Source of the DNA: Gemmatimonadota bacterium
GTDB lineage: Bacteria; JBHIER01; G020348925
Direction of reading: 5' to 3'
Assembly: GCA_020348925.1 (NCBI GenBank)
Contig: CP070758.1
Coordinates: 4,660,465 to 4,683,123, forward strand
Length of the DNA stretch: 22,659 nucleotides
In this document: in pieces, positions 8,101 through 18,300 of the stretch
Layout: each line of letters starts with the position of its first letter
Numbering within the stretch: the first letter of the stretch is position 1
Position numbers and translations under genes: made by a program
The notes under the pieces: generated by a model
Databases searched by the model: none
What the model was told of the DNA's origin: nothing
The model's input: the letters and a program-made list of their open reading frames with translations, nothing else

Positions 8101-10233
8101 TTCTCCCGGATTGACTTTTCCATCGCCATCGCCCGAGCTTTCACCCAATGAATCGTCATCGATATGATGGTTTGAGAGGGAGACACAGACCGGGACTTCC
8201 TGACCGAGTAAAATTGTCTGGTAGGGTTTGAAATTGTGTTTCGTAACAGTCACCAAAACGGAATCATTCTCTCCCACGGAGACAGGCAGGGTGATTCTCC
8301 CATCCGGTTCTGTATATCCTCCGGAGAGGATCCGTCCACCTGCGGTTAGACAGACATACGCACCATCGACGGGGAGATTGTCAGAATTTTCAACTGTCAT
8401 AAACAACTGGTTGGTCCCAACACCAATCACTGAGGGATGATCGACAAAAAGATTGTTGGGGATATCTGTCCACATCACCAGTCCCGGATCGCCGATCAAA
8501 GTGTATATATAAAAATAACACTCTACGGAATTCCAGGTGTTTCCCGGACCCCTGTTGTGCGGATATTGCATATACAGCTCCATTTTCGCTCGGGCAAAAG
8601 CCTGACCCACTGTAAACAGGGAATCGTCAAAGACACCGGCATAAAATCCAGCATCCAGGACATTATTATAATTTACAAAGGTAAACATCGATGTGGGACC
8701 GATGATAGCAACGGCTCCTCTCGGAAAAGAAACCGTTCCGGCACGCAACCACGCTTCTGCCGGACAATCCTCATTAAAATCAGCAGCATTGCAGACCATA
8801 TCTGTAACCACGGGCAGCATGAACCCATTATGCAGACCATAGATGTTGTCAAGGTCAGCAGGAGTTTGATATGCAGACGTCCATCCACCCCAGTCCATCC
8901 AACCACGATAGTTGACAAAGGCGACTCCCGAGTTCACGACAGCCGAAATATATCCCACATCACATTCATACCCTGGAAAAGTAAAGGACGTATCCACCTG
9001 TGTAAAACCATTATCCAGGAGTTTCTCTCTCACCCATAGTTTCAGTGTTCTCGTTGAAGCATTTCCTTCATAATTGCAGATCATGAGAGCTCTCTTGTAC
9101 CAGTTGGTCCGCCCCATGTATGGATTCCTCTCATACGAGACAATCTTATTCGCAACCGTTCGCATCTCGTTGACGGAAGACACTGACAATCGCCCCACAA
9201 AGACATCCGGGAAATAGTCCTCACCCTCCAGCATACAATAAGGATGGTCAGCAGCCACCCATTCCAATCCATCATCATAATAAAAGGTTGGCATTTCATC
9301 GACATCACCGACGAGAATGACATATTCAAGGGGAACGGAAGCAGACTCGTAATAATCCTGGATATAAATTCGTATCAGATTGTTACTCGGGTTCGAACCA
9401 ATCCGCGACAGCTTCACCATTTCTGTATGATGCCCCTTCTGTCGCTTCCACTCCACCAGTGGTTCCAACGCTTCATAATAGGCATCAGGTGTAATAATGA
9501 GATACCCTCCCCTTACAACCTCCTGAGATGACGGCAGGGCAGTATAGTTTACTATCGAACTTCTGTAGAGCTTTTCAAAAGCTTCCGGTCTTCCAAGGCT
9601 CCGGCGTTTTGGTGTGGCTGAATTTTCGGACCGCTTATATGTCAGCTTCACAGTAAGCCTTCGACACACTTTCACCTCTTCACGAACGGGATTGTACTGC
9701 ACAGGATGAAGAATAAGAGGAACAAGACAAAGGTCCCGAACCATCACCGCAGACCCAACCTCAGCAGCAGGTTCAGGATAGAACGCATCCTGGGCATAGA
9801 ACTCTCGGCTCATGAGAAAAGGGCGCTCGTCTCTTTTCTCGGTCCGTTCCTCCTGATGCGGCCACATCCGTATGTCGCTCAGGATCGAAGAGTCACGAAG
9901 GTCTACCTCAACATCCACGGAGACACCCGGCGGTACGGCCACCAACCTGGCCAGAACAGGCAGCTCCGGCCGACCGGCCTCGGTTCTCCACCCGGCCCGG
10001 GATAGGCGTACCTTCTGGTACTTCTCGCCTCCTTCAAAGATATCCTCAATGACCGGCTCGGGAATCTCAAGAGCTATTTCGGTCCCACTGTTGTCCGAAG
10101 CCAACACCCGAAACTCCGGAACATCTCGCTCCAATAAAAATTCGGCCCTAGAACCCGCACTGAGAAAAAAGACCGTCCCTATGCACACAAGAATAAAATG
10201 TCTTCTTCGAAAAATCTCCTTGACTGTGATCAT
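5167..10233 (-). CDS. C25 (gingipain)-like giant secreted protein, copy 1, dockerin-tagged
   Basis: The protein has 1688 residues. In order: signal peptide (about 1-30), gingipain-type propeptide (31-240), C25 fold (about 243-590, with D-H-P-Y and P-D-V-F-V-G-R-L motifs and an ending G-D-P-G-L at 582), Ig-like domain (about 595-685), CARDB-like modules from about 692 and 805, nidogen-like domain (about 935-1158), two more CARDB-like modules (from 1177 and about 1294), ThuA/GATase-like domain (1410-1618) and dockerin (1625-1688). Cys481 matches the catalytic cysteine of C25 peptidases and Cys490 a second conserved one. The position expected to be the catalytic histidine is Trp445 in N-Y-R-G-W-M-D-W-G-G-W, so ordinary gingipain activity is doubtful. 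The first dockerin loop has Val1630 where the other copies have Asp, and the second-loop Cys is Tyr. The start overlaps the previous stop as ATGA. Confidence 0.9.
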   Translation of the reverse strand: MITVKEIFRRRHFILVCIGTVFFLSAGSRAEFLLERDVPEFRVLASDNSGTEIALEIPEPVIEDIFEGGEKYQKVRLSRAGWRTEAGRPELPVLARLVAVPPGVSVDVEVDLRDSSILSDIRMWPHQEERTEKRDERPFLMSREFYAQDAFYPEPAAEVGSAVMVRDLCLVPLILHPVQYNPVREEVKVCRRLTVKLTYKRSENSATPKRRSLGRPEAFEKLYRSSIVNYTALPSSQEVVRGGYLIITPDAYYEALEPLVEWKRQKGHHTEMVKLSRIGSNPSNNLIRIYIQDYYESASVPLEYVILVGDVDEMPTFYYDDGLEWVAADHPYCMLEGEDYFPDVFVGRLSVSSVNEMRTVANKIVSYERNPYMGRTNWYKRALMICNYEGNASTRTLKLWVREKLLDNGFTQVDTSFTFPGYECDVGYISAVVNSGVAFVNYRGWMDWGGWTSAYQTPADLDNIYGLHNGFMLPVVTDMVCNAADFNEDCPAEAWLRAGTVSFPRGAVAIIGPTSMFTFVNYNNVLDAGFYAGVFDDSLFTVGQAFARAKMELYMQYPHNRGPGNTWNSVECYFYIYTLIGDPGLVMWTDIPNNLFVDHPSVIGVGTNQLFMTVENSDNLPVDGAYVCLTAGGRILSGGYTEPDGRITLPVSVGENDSVLVTVTKHNFKPYQTILLGQEVPVCVSLSNHHIDDDSLGESSGDGDGKVNPGETMELILSLRNAGVSRTAFSVSAEIAVDDSYGAVHQSIANFGDIPPGSDVAGQEEYVISITPDCPDGHVVTCTIEIVDGSGTLWEDFLDISVEAPDFSLHSFHIEDSSQTLLPNRLDPGETGSLVVTITNEGKKVGKNVRATLRTSDPNIVLIDSRADFGTIMMESQGDNSENPFIISAHESMFPGHQVHFTLYVESNSEMRDVVMLPVTVGLATPSDPSGPDSYGYFAYDSFDWRYYDRPNYEWIEIDPLHGGAGAVLNLIDDIEPGYYTGENYPQGDTEVLPLPFAFRYYGNTYDEVSVCSNGWLSFGATWMTNFRNWSIPAVLNPPCLVAPFWDDLYMGNGCVVYFNDEQEHRFVVEWSRIYNDYDDAEETFQVVLYDPEYYPTPTGDGEIVFQYRAVSNSDYAGNFATVGIESPDKKGGLEYTYAGQYVPGAQELSDHSAIKFTTNTEFPSNPHTNLCEVILDDDSVGLSTGDGDSLVDIGEVIELSIRLFNLGGSTAQDVTAILRSSDTSACVQDSIQTFPDLPPRETAVSEGPFVVAVAPDCEHGYEIPFEVVTAIWGSFCSKTAFNIEVVAPIITYETCTLNEVEGDGDGRPEAGEVWELRIQLRNVGGGQATDVRGVLRTEDEYLSLLSDSADFPEVEADSSCTNWIDPFVFRLSNETPYHYVSFHLSIFSNGDYYGTTLRFEVLVGQSAFLLVDDDGGDSLEIYFEAACDMEGIGCDLYDRLSDGMLDTSLIYNYEAVIWFTGNECDSTLTPSDQEWLKTFLDNGGGLFMTGQNIAADLRESPFLRNYLHVRFLADRSEDIWLYSVPGDPITGELDMLSLCPGDLGADNQDSPDVIEPLNGASSILIYYGSGETAALRYRGGYRVIYFAVGFESLIEFYDVANVSHMRAEMLGRILDWFGVESQIGDVNEVGRVNILDVVWVIHIILASGEGPTEYQLWSSDYTGDGQVNILDVVGIVNVILGSGACSY
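10230..10233 (-). other. ATGA stop-start overlap between copies 2 and 1
   Basis: The TGA of copy 2 and the ATG of copy 1 share bases. An AGGAG directly abuts the ATG, too close for a normal ribosome binding site, although a GGGGA lies slightly further upstream. Translation of copy 1 therefore probably depends on ribosomes finishing copy 2. This junction differs from the 13-base overlaps seen between the other copies. Confidence 0.75.
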
Positions 10234-13200
10234 CTCCTAATCCCCAGTATGACATTCACGATGCCCACCACATCCAGTATGTTCACCTGGCCGTCCCCGG
10301 TACAATCCGAGGCCCACACCTGATACTCCGTCGGATCACCCTCAATAGCCAGTATAATGTTGATCATCCTCACAATGTCCAAAATATTTACAGCCCCATC
10401 CTCATTCACATCGCCAATCCGAGGCTCAACTTCAAACCAATCCAATATGCGCCCCAACATTTCAGACCGCATCGCATACGCATTGGCGACATCATAAAAT
10501 TCTATCAGAGACTCAAATCCAACAGCATAGTACACAAGCCCGTACCCATTTCGATACCGAAGCGCCGCCGGGTTCTCAGTGCCGTAATATGTGAGAAGAG
10601 GATTTGCACCCCCGAGAGGCTCGATCTCGTCCGGACTGTCCTGATTGTCCGCACCGTAATTACCGGTGGCAAGAGAGAGCAGCCCCAGATCGCCTGTGAT
10701 CGGATTCCCCGCTACCCCCTCCACCCATATCACCCCGCTGCTGTCTGCCACAAGCTCGGCATGCATGTACTCCAACAAAAAGGATGAACCCGAAAGATCC
10801 GAAGCAATGTTCTGACCGCTCACAAACAGGTTTCCCCCCTCATCAAGATACGCCTCCAAACACTCCTGATCGAAAACTGTCAAGGTCGACTCCCGCTCAC
10901 TCCCCGTAAACCATATTATCGCCCAGTAATCTCGAAGCATTGATACCCCAGGCGCACCCTGAACCGACCTCTCATACACCTCATAACTCCTTCCCTGACG
11001 GTTCAACGCATCCAGATAATACACCTCACACCCATCCCCCCCATCATCATCGACAAGCAGAATGTCCGCCCGCTCTATCACGATCTCAAAGCTGAGAACG
11101 GTAGAGTAATGATTGCTATTCGAGGAGACAGACAAGTCGAAGGACCTGTTATGATACGGAGTCTCATCGTCGATACGAAAAAGAAACGGATCGTCCGAAT
11201 TTTCACATGCTGCCTGCGGCGGGATGTTTAAAAAAGAGACAGTATCATTGAGAAGAGTCACATACGCATCATCTATCGTTAAGACAGCACTGACCCCTGT
11301 TGCTTGATCACCACCAATATTTTGAAGATTGACATAGAACTCCCACGTTTCTCCTGATTCAATTCTGTCATCCTCATCGCCTTCGATAACATTCAGAGTG
11401 AAGGTTTCGTGGACGATGACCGGGGCAGCAACTTCAATGTCAAAATTCGTCAGTGAGCAGAACGATCCCCCCGTCCGTGTTTCCAATACAAAATCGATGG
11501 TGTGTCCGTCCTCACAAACAGTAGCAATTTCTATCACGAAAGGCCCTTCGCTTCGGGCCGTATCCCCGGGTGTGATATTGGGAAAGGACTTTAGGCTGTC
11601 TTGAACCGATACCTTGAGATCCGCACTCCGCAACAGAGCCGTAATTCCCTCGGCATTTTCCTGGCCGTGATTGATCACCCTGAGAGCCAGTTCAATCCTC
11701 TCCCCTGCGTCAACAATGCCATCTCCATCCCCGCTACTCCTCCCATAAGCATCGTCGTCCAAGTGGCAGCCATAATATCCGAGAGACGGACTTTCCGGTC
11801 GGTGTCTCCCCGTCTTAAACTTTATGGCCAGGCCATTGTGCAATTCCATCGCACCGGGGGCATATTGCCCGGCATAGGTATATCCCAAACCGCTCTGCTT
11901 GTCAGGCGACGCAATCCCAACCGTGGCAAAATTCCACGCATAATCACTATTGTTCACTGTATGGTATTGAAAAAGAATCTCGCCATCCCCGGTATCACTC
12001 CGGTAATATGCCGGATCGAACAGAAAAACTTGAAAGGTTTCAAGAGCATCGTCATAATCGTTATGCACCCCGCTCCACTCCACACAAAACCTGTGTTTCG
12101 GTGCATCATAATAATAAGTCACACTCCCATCCCCCACGTACAGATCATCCCAAAAGGGAGCGATAAGGCATGGTGGGTTGAGAACTGCCGGAATACCCCA
12201 GTTCCGAAAATTGGTCATCCAGGTTGATCCCATGGAAAGCCATCCGTTCGAACATACGGAGATGGTGTCGTAACTCTGGCCGTAATACCGAAACGTGAAG
12301 GGAAGAGGTAACACCTCGGTGTCTCCCTGAGGATGATCATAGAAGGTTGAATCCAGGCCCGGCTCATCGACAAAATTGAAAAGGGTACCTGAACCACCGA
12401 GGGAAGGATCGATTTCAAACCACTCGTAGAGGGGTTTTTCAAAATAGGACCAGTCGTTGGAATCAAAAGCGAAATAGCCGTAAGCATCAGGACCCACCGG
12501 ATCCGATGAGGAAATATTTCCAATTGAGATCGATAGGACAATCTCGTCCCTCATTCCAACATTACTTTCCAATACGAGCACGAATTGTGCCCGGTGTCCG
12601 GAAAAGGTCATCAGATCGGCTGAAATCAGGAAAGGATCATCGGAATTGGTCGCCTCAGTTCCTAAAGGCATATTTCCCCAGAAAGCTGTTGAATCGACGA
12701 GCGTGATATTTGAATCGATCGTTCTGAGCGTTGCCTCGACATTCTCTCCAGGTTTTCGTCCTTCATTGGCGATTGTCACCACAAGATGCGCCGTTTCACC
12801 GGGATCAAGTCGACCGTTCGGTAACACCTGATGTGCATCTTCAATCACTACTTCTTCAAGAGAAAACGCCGGGGCCGCCACACCTATTCTGAGAAAATCA
12901 TTCCACTCGTTCCCATTACTATCGGTTGCTTCTAAAGATAAAACGAGCTCATGACCGTCCGGACAATCATGCCTGACTGAGAATACATAGTCACCCTGAC
13001 CCCAAACAGAATCTCCGGGTGAGATTGCACCGAACTGTACAAATTCCTCAAGCACAGTAGCGTATCTATCGTCAATTGCGAATGTTGCAGAGACTGAAAA
13101 AGCAGTTTCCCCTATACCCGAATTTTTCAACGAAAGACTCAATTCAACGGTCTCTCCGGGATTGAGCCTCCCATCACCATCCCCCGAACTGCCATCTGAC

Positions 13201-15308
13201 GAATCGTCATCGATCCGATAATCCGCAATTGAAACCACAACCTCCGCCCCCTCACCGCCAAGGACCGTTTGATACGGCTTGAAATTATGTTTCGTGACGG
13301 TTATCCTGACAGAATCGCCGATCTCCACGGACTGAGGAAGCGCGATCCGACCATCACCCCCGGTAAATCCGCCGGAGAGTATCTCTCCGCCCCTCGTCAA
13401 ACTAACGTACGCATCGCTCACAGGACGATTCATCGAATCCTTGACTTTCAGGTCCAAAACATTCACCCCAGATTCGATAACCGACGGATGTTCAACTGTT
13501 AAGAGCCGGGGAATGTCGGTCCACATGTCAAGCCCGGGATCACCGATCAAGGTATACATATAAAAATAACACTCCACCGAGTTCCAGGCGTGACCTGGTC
13601 CTCGGTTCAACGGGTACTGGTTGTACAGCTCCGTCTTGGCCCGGGCTAAAGCCTGGCCCACAGTGAAGAGGGAGTCGTCGAAAACCCCGGAATAAAATCC
13701 ACCATCCAGGACATTATTAAAGTATACTTTCGTATTGCTCGCCGTAGGCCCGACAATGGCTATTCCCCCCTTAGGATTCAGGGGCGTTCCGGCCCGCAGC
13801 CACCCCTCAGCAACACAGTCGAACAGATAAAAAGATGCCTGAGTACACGTCATATCAGTAATGACAGGCAGCATGAATCCGTTCTGCAACCTGTAGATGT
13901 TATAAAGATCAACATAGGAAGCCCACCCCCCCCACATTGCAATGCCGCGGTAGTTCACAAAGGAAACCCCTGAATTCAACACGGTTGAGATAAACCCCAC
14001 ATCACATTCGGACACTGAATACGTAAACGATGTATCAACCTGAACAAAGCCATTATCGAAGAGCTTGTCCCTCACCCACAGTTTCGTTGTTCTCGACGAA
14101 GCGTTCCCCTCAAAGTTACACACCATGAGCGCTCTCTTGTACCAATCCGTTTGTCCCATGTATGGCTCCCTCTCGTAGGAGACAATCTTGTTGACGACCG
14201 TCCGCACTTCTTTCAGTGATGAGACCGAAAGCCGCCCCACGAAGACATCCGGAAAATAATCGTCTCCCTCGAGCAGACTGTAGGGATGATCCGTTGCATC
14301 CCATGGCCAGGAAGGAAACAGCATTCCCTCCATCTCGTCATAATACAAAAAGGTCGGCATGTCATCGTCACCCACCAGAATAACATACTCAAGCGGAACG
14401 GAAGAACGTGTATAATAGTCCTGGATATAACTGCGAATATGCTCGTTCGTGGGCAATGACCCTGTCGCTTGAAAGGATCCTATCTGTGACAGCATAACGA
14501 CCTCGGTGTGATAACCCTTCTGCCGTTTCCACTCCGCCAGAGGCTGCAATGCTTCAAAATAGTAATCAGGAGTTATGATGAGATATCCACCCCGCTCAAT
14601 TTCGTCTGCTGAAGACGAATCGTAATTCAATATTGAACTTCGAAACAGTTTTTCAAAAGCTTCGGATGTGCCAGGACTGTCATGATGTCTCCTCGAGCCA
14701 CCATTTCCCAGAGGTCTCAATACCACAGTAATATTCCGATACACCCTCAACTCCTCTCGAAGAGGATTGTACTGGACAGGATGTACGATAAGCGGCACGA
14801 CTTCAAGATCACGAATCCTTATCGGAGACCCGACCTCTACCACTGACTCCGGATAAAAAGAATCCCGGGTGTATATCTCCTCATCCAATGTGAAAGTATG
14901 TTTCCCCTTCCTTTCAAGCTCCTCCCCTCGACTCGGCCAAACTCGTATGTCACTTGCGGTCGAATAATCACCAGACCTAACCTCCACATCCACGGCTACG
15001 CCTCGCGGGACAGCCACCAACCTCGCCAGCACAGGCAATTCCGGACGACCGGCTTCAGTCCTCCAGCCAGTCCGGGATATGCGGACCTTCTGATAGATGT
15101 GTCCTTCCCCAACCACATCCTCAATGACCGGCTCAGGAATCTCAACCGAGATCTCAATCCCACCATTATCCGCGGCCAATACCCGAAACTCCGGAACATC
15201 GCTCTCCAATAAAAATCCGGCCCGAGAACCCGTACTGGGGATGAGGGCGAAAACTGCGCCCCACAGCCATACGCTCACCCCTCGGCAGACTCGCTTCAAT
15301 TCGAACAT
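10230..15308 (-). CDS. C25 (gingipain)-like giant secreted protein, copy 2, dockerin-tagged
   Basis: The protein has 1692 residues and the same plan as copy 1: signal peptide, propeptide, C25 fold (from about 240), Ig-like domain, CARDB-like modules, nidogen-like domain (from about 943), two CARDB-like modules (from 1184), ThuA-like domain (from about 1417) and dockerin (1632-1692). The C25 cysteine is Cys488, in D-M-T-C. The expected histidine is Ile456, in N-Y-R-G-I-A-M-W-G-G-W. The final residues are G-I-R-R, so the terminal G-x-C found in the other copies is missing. The reading frame is open up to 15392, but I start at ATG 15308: this places a typical signal peptide at the N-terminus, aligns with copy 3, and has GGGAG 7 bases upstream. 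It overlaps the end of copy 3 by 13 bases. The ThuA-like domain and dockerin resemble copy 4 most closely. Confidence 0.9.
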   Translation of the reverse strand: MFELKRVCRGVSVWLWGAVFALIPSTGSRAGFLLESDVPEFRVLAADNGGIEISVEIPEPVIEDVVGEGHIYQKVRISRTGWRTEAGRPELPVLARLVAVPRGVAVDVEVRSGDYSTASDIRVWPSRGEELERKGKHTFTLDEEIYTRDSFYPESVVEVGSPIRIRDLEVVPLIVHPVQYNPLREELRVYRNITVVLRPLGNGGSRRHHDSPGTSEAFEKLFRSSILNYDSSSADEIERGGYLIITPDYYFEALQPLAEWKRQKGYHTEVVMLSQIGSFQATGSLPTNEHIRSYIQDYYTRSSVPLEYVILVGDDDMPTFLYYDEMEGMLFPSWPWDATDHPYSLLEGDDYFPDVFVGRLSVSSLKEVRTVVNKIVSYEREPYMGQTDWYKRALMVCNFEGNASSRTTKLWVRDKLFDNGFVQVDTSFTYSVSECDVGFISTVLNSGVSFVNYRGIAMWGGWASYVDLYNIYRLQNGFMLPVITDMTCTQASFYLFDCVAEGWLRAGTPLNPKGGIAIVGPTASNTKVYFNNVLDGGFYSGVFDDSLFTVGQALARAKTELYNQYPLNRGPGHAWNSVECYFYMYTLIGDPGLDMWTDIPRLLTVEHPSVIESGVNVLDLKVKDSMNRPVSDAYVSLTRGGEILSGGFTGGDGRIALPQSVEIGDSVRITVTKHNFKPYQTVLGGEGAEVVVSIADYRIDDDSSDGSSGDGDGRLNPGETVELSLSLKNSGIGETAFSVSATFAIDDRYATVLEEFVQFGAISPGDSVWGQGDYVFSVRHDCPDGHELVLSLEATDSNGNEWNDFLRIGVAAPAFSLEEVVIEDAHQVLPNGRLDPGETAHLVVTIANEGRKPGENVEATLRTIDSNITLVDSTAFWGNMPLGTEATNSDDPFLISADLMTFSGHRAQFVLVLESNVGMRDEIVLSISIGNISSSDPVGPDAYGYFAFDSNDWSYFEKPLYEWFEIDPSLGGSGTLFNFVDEPGLDSTFYDHPQGDTEVLPLPFTFRYYGQSYDTISVCSNGWLSMGSTWMTNFRNWGIPAVLNPPCLIAPFWDDLYVGDGSVTYYYDAPKHRFCVEWSGVHNDYDDALETFQVFLFDPAYYRSDTGDGEILFQYHTVNNSDYAWNFATVGIASPDKQSGLGYTYAGQYAPGAMELHNGLAIKFKTGRHRPESPSLGYYGCHLDDDAYGRSSGDGDGIVDAGERIELALRVINHGQENAEGITALLRSADLKVSVQDSLKSFPNITPGDTARSEGPFVIEIATVCEDGHTIDFVLETRTGGSFCSLTNFDIEVAAPVIVHETFTLNVIEGDEDDRIESGETWEFYVNLQNIGGDQATGVSAVLTIDDAYVTLLNDTVSFLNIPPQAACENSDDPFLFRIDDETPYHNRSFDLSVSSNSNHYSTVLSFEIVIERADILLVDDDGGDGCEVYYLDALNRQGRSYEVYERSVQGAPGVSMLRDYWAIIWFTGSERESTLTVFDQECLEAYLDEGGNLFVSGQNIASDLSGSSFLLEYMHAELVADSSGVIWVEGVAGNPITGDLGLLSLATGNYGADNQDSPDEIEPLGGANPLLTYYGTENPAALRYRNGYGLVYYAVGFESLIEFYDVANAYAMRSEMLGRILDWFEVEPRIGDVNEDGAVNILDIVRMINIILAIEGDPTEYQVWASDCTGDGQVNILDVVGIVNVILGIRR

Positions 15309-18300
15309 GAGCCAACTCCCAAGATAACATTCACGATCCCCACCACATCCAATACATCCACACCACCATCCCCATTGCAATCCGATGCCCACATGTGATA
15401 TTCCGTCGGATTTGATTCAAGGGTCAAAATGATGTTGACCGTCTTTACGATATCCAAAATATTCACCGCACCATCCTCATTCACATCCCCCACCTGGGGC
15501 TCAAAACGAAACCAGTTGAGGATCCGCCGGAGCATATCGACCCTCAAGGCATCGCCGCCGGCCACATCGTAGAAATCGACGATCGATTCAAATCCCACGG
15601 CGAAATAGACTACCCTGTAGTCGTTGAGATATCGAAGAGCCGCGCTGTAGTCTGACTGGAAGTATTTGAAAATGGGGCATGCTCCTTCCAGAGGCTGAAC
15701 CGCATCAGGACTGTTCTGGTTGTTCGCACCATAGTCTCCGCTGGCCAGGGACAGCAGACCGTAGGTGCCTGTGATGGGATCTCCGGCCGCCCCATTCATC
15801 AAATTATTACCGCTGCTGTCAGCGACAAATTCGGCACGCACATAATCCCTCAGGAACGCCGACGCCCGTAAATCGGAAGCGATGTTTTGTCCGCTTAAAA
15901 AGAGGCTGCCGCCGTTGTCGAGAAAGAGACCGAGCCACAGCTGATCTGCGGGTGTGAGCGTTGAATCGCGCTGGTTCCCCGTAAACCAGATGACGGTCTC
16001 ATATTCGTCAACCAGCGAGGGATCGAGTGGACCCCCTCTCAACCTGTCATGATACCTGAAAATCGGGTCCAAGACATCCAGTGGATCCGTGTAGAATTGC
16101 TTGATGAATCCCCCACCGTCACTATTGACAAGCAGAATATTCTCCCTTCCGACTTCGAGCTCAAAGCGAACGACGGTTTCGTACCGGCCATTATTGGAGT
16201 CCAGGGACAGATCGAAGGAGGCATGATGGTACGGGGTCTCCTCGCTCAGGGTGAAGACAAAGGGTCCGGCTGCATTCGTGCAGACCGCATGGACCCCAGC
16301 TTCCGGGAAGAGGGCGGTATCCTCAATGAGGGTGATATGCACATCCTCTGTGGACAATACACCCCAAATATCCGTCGCCTCTTCATCACCTATATTCTGG
16401 AGGCTGATCTGCAACTCGCAGGTCTCCCCTGACTCGACCCTGCTATCCCCATCACCGAAACTTACCCCGACACTGTCATCGTCTGCGACACAACCGTAGA
16501 AATTAAGATACGGCCCTTGAGGAAGAGGCTTCCCGGTAGTAAACTTTATCGATAGGCCGTCCCTCAGGTCGCCCGCCCCAGGAGCGTTTTGCCCGGCATA
16601 GGTATACTCCACGCCGCTTTTTTTGCCCGGAGCCTCTATACCCACTGTGGCATAGTTAAAGGCATAATCACTATTCTTCACCGTATGATACTGAAAGAGG
16701 ATCTCGCCGTCACCGGAAACCGTTTGATGAAATGAAGGATCATAGAGGATGACCTGAAAGGTCTCAGGGGCATCGTCATAGTCATTGAACACCCTGCTCC
16801 ACTCCACAACAAACCTGTGCCCTGGCGCATCATAATAATAGGCCACATGCCCATCGCCCATATACAGATCATCCCAGAACGGAGCGATCAGACACGGCGG
16901 GCTGAGGGTCGCCGGAATGGACCAGTTCCGAAAGTTCGTCATCCATGTCGATCCCATGGAGAGCCAACCGTTCGAGCATACGGCGATCCGGTCGTACGTT
17001 CCGCCATAAAAGACAAAGGAGAAAGGCAGCGGCAGTACCTCCGTATCTCCCTGAGGATAGTAAGGGATATATCCCCACGGTGGTCCGGGTGGCGGTGCTG
17101 GTTCATCGACAAGACTCACAAGGGTTCCGGAACCACCGTAAGACGGATCGATTTCAACCCACTCGTATTGGGGGCTGTCGTAATAGCGCAGGTCGCTGTT
17201 ATCGTATGCGAAATATCCGTAGGAATCCGGTCCTGTGGGATCTGCTGATGTCTGGGTTCCCACGGTCAACGACAGGATTTCCGTATCCATCATCCCTGAA
17301 TTGCTCTCCAGATGCAGGGAAAATTGAGCCTGATGTCCGAAGAACATGATCGGATCGGCTGAGATGACGAAGGGGTCATTCGAATGATCAGCCTGACCTC
17401 CTCTGGGGATGAACCCGAAGTCGGCCGTTGAATCGAGCACGGCGATATCCGGGTCAGTTGCTCTGAGTGTTGCGTGCGTGTTATTTCCGGCTTTTCCTCC
17501 CTCGTTGTTGAGGGTCACGGTGAGTCGAACAGTCTCGCCAGGATCGAGCTGGCCATTGGGTAGTGCTTGGTCGGAATCCGCAATCATGAGGTTCCCGAGA
17601 GAAAAGTCCGGGGCTTCCACCAACACCTCCACAACGTCGCTCCAGAAAGAACCATCTCCATCAGTGATCTTTACGGAAAAAGCAAGCTCATGCCCGTCGG
17701 GACAATCCGGAGAGACTGCAAGAACAAACGCCTCCTGACCCCACACTGTCTGCGCCGGTGAAATGCTCCCAAAACTCGCCACGCCCTCACTAACAGCGAC
17801 ATAGGGATCATCGCTCGCGATCTCTGCAGTCACCGAGGAGGCCGTCTGGCTTGTGCCCACATTCCGGAGGGACAGAGCCAATTCAATTATCTCACCGGGG
17901 TTGACAGTACCATCACCGTCACCCAAACTTTGGTCGGACGAATCGTCATCGATGAGGCGGTCCGAGAGGGCAACACAAACCGGTGCTTGCTCGGCAGGGA
18001 TGAGGGCTTGATAGGGTTTGAAGTTATGCTTCGTAACGGTTGCGGTAACGATGTCGTCTGCCCCGACGGGGAGGGGCAGACGAACCTTCCCGTCCGATCC
18101 GGTGAACCCTCCGGAGAGAATGTGCCCCTCCCCGGTCAGACAGACATACGCACCACGAATGGGCTGTTGGCCACCATCTTCAACCGTTAGACTGATCTGA
18201 TTGGAGCCGACCGCAATTTTCGAGGGATGTTCCACATGAAAAGACTGAGGGCTATCCGTCCACATCTCAAGTCCGGGATCCCCCATCAAGGTGTACATGT

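Noticed and set aside
15309-15392. Upstream start at 15392 for copy 2
   Set aside because: The extra 28 residues are Trp/Cys/Gly-rich, precede the signal peptide, lie inside the copy 3 dockerin codons and have no counterpart in the other copies. The ATG at 15308 has a good ribosome binding site.
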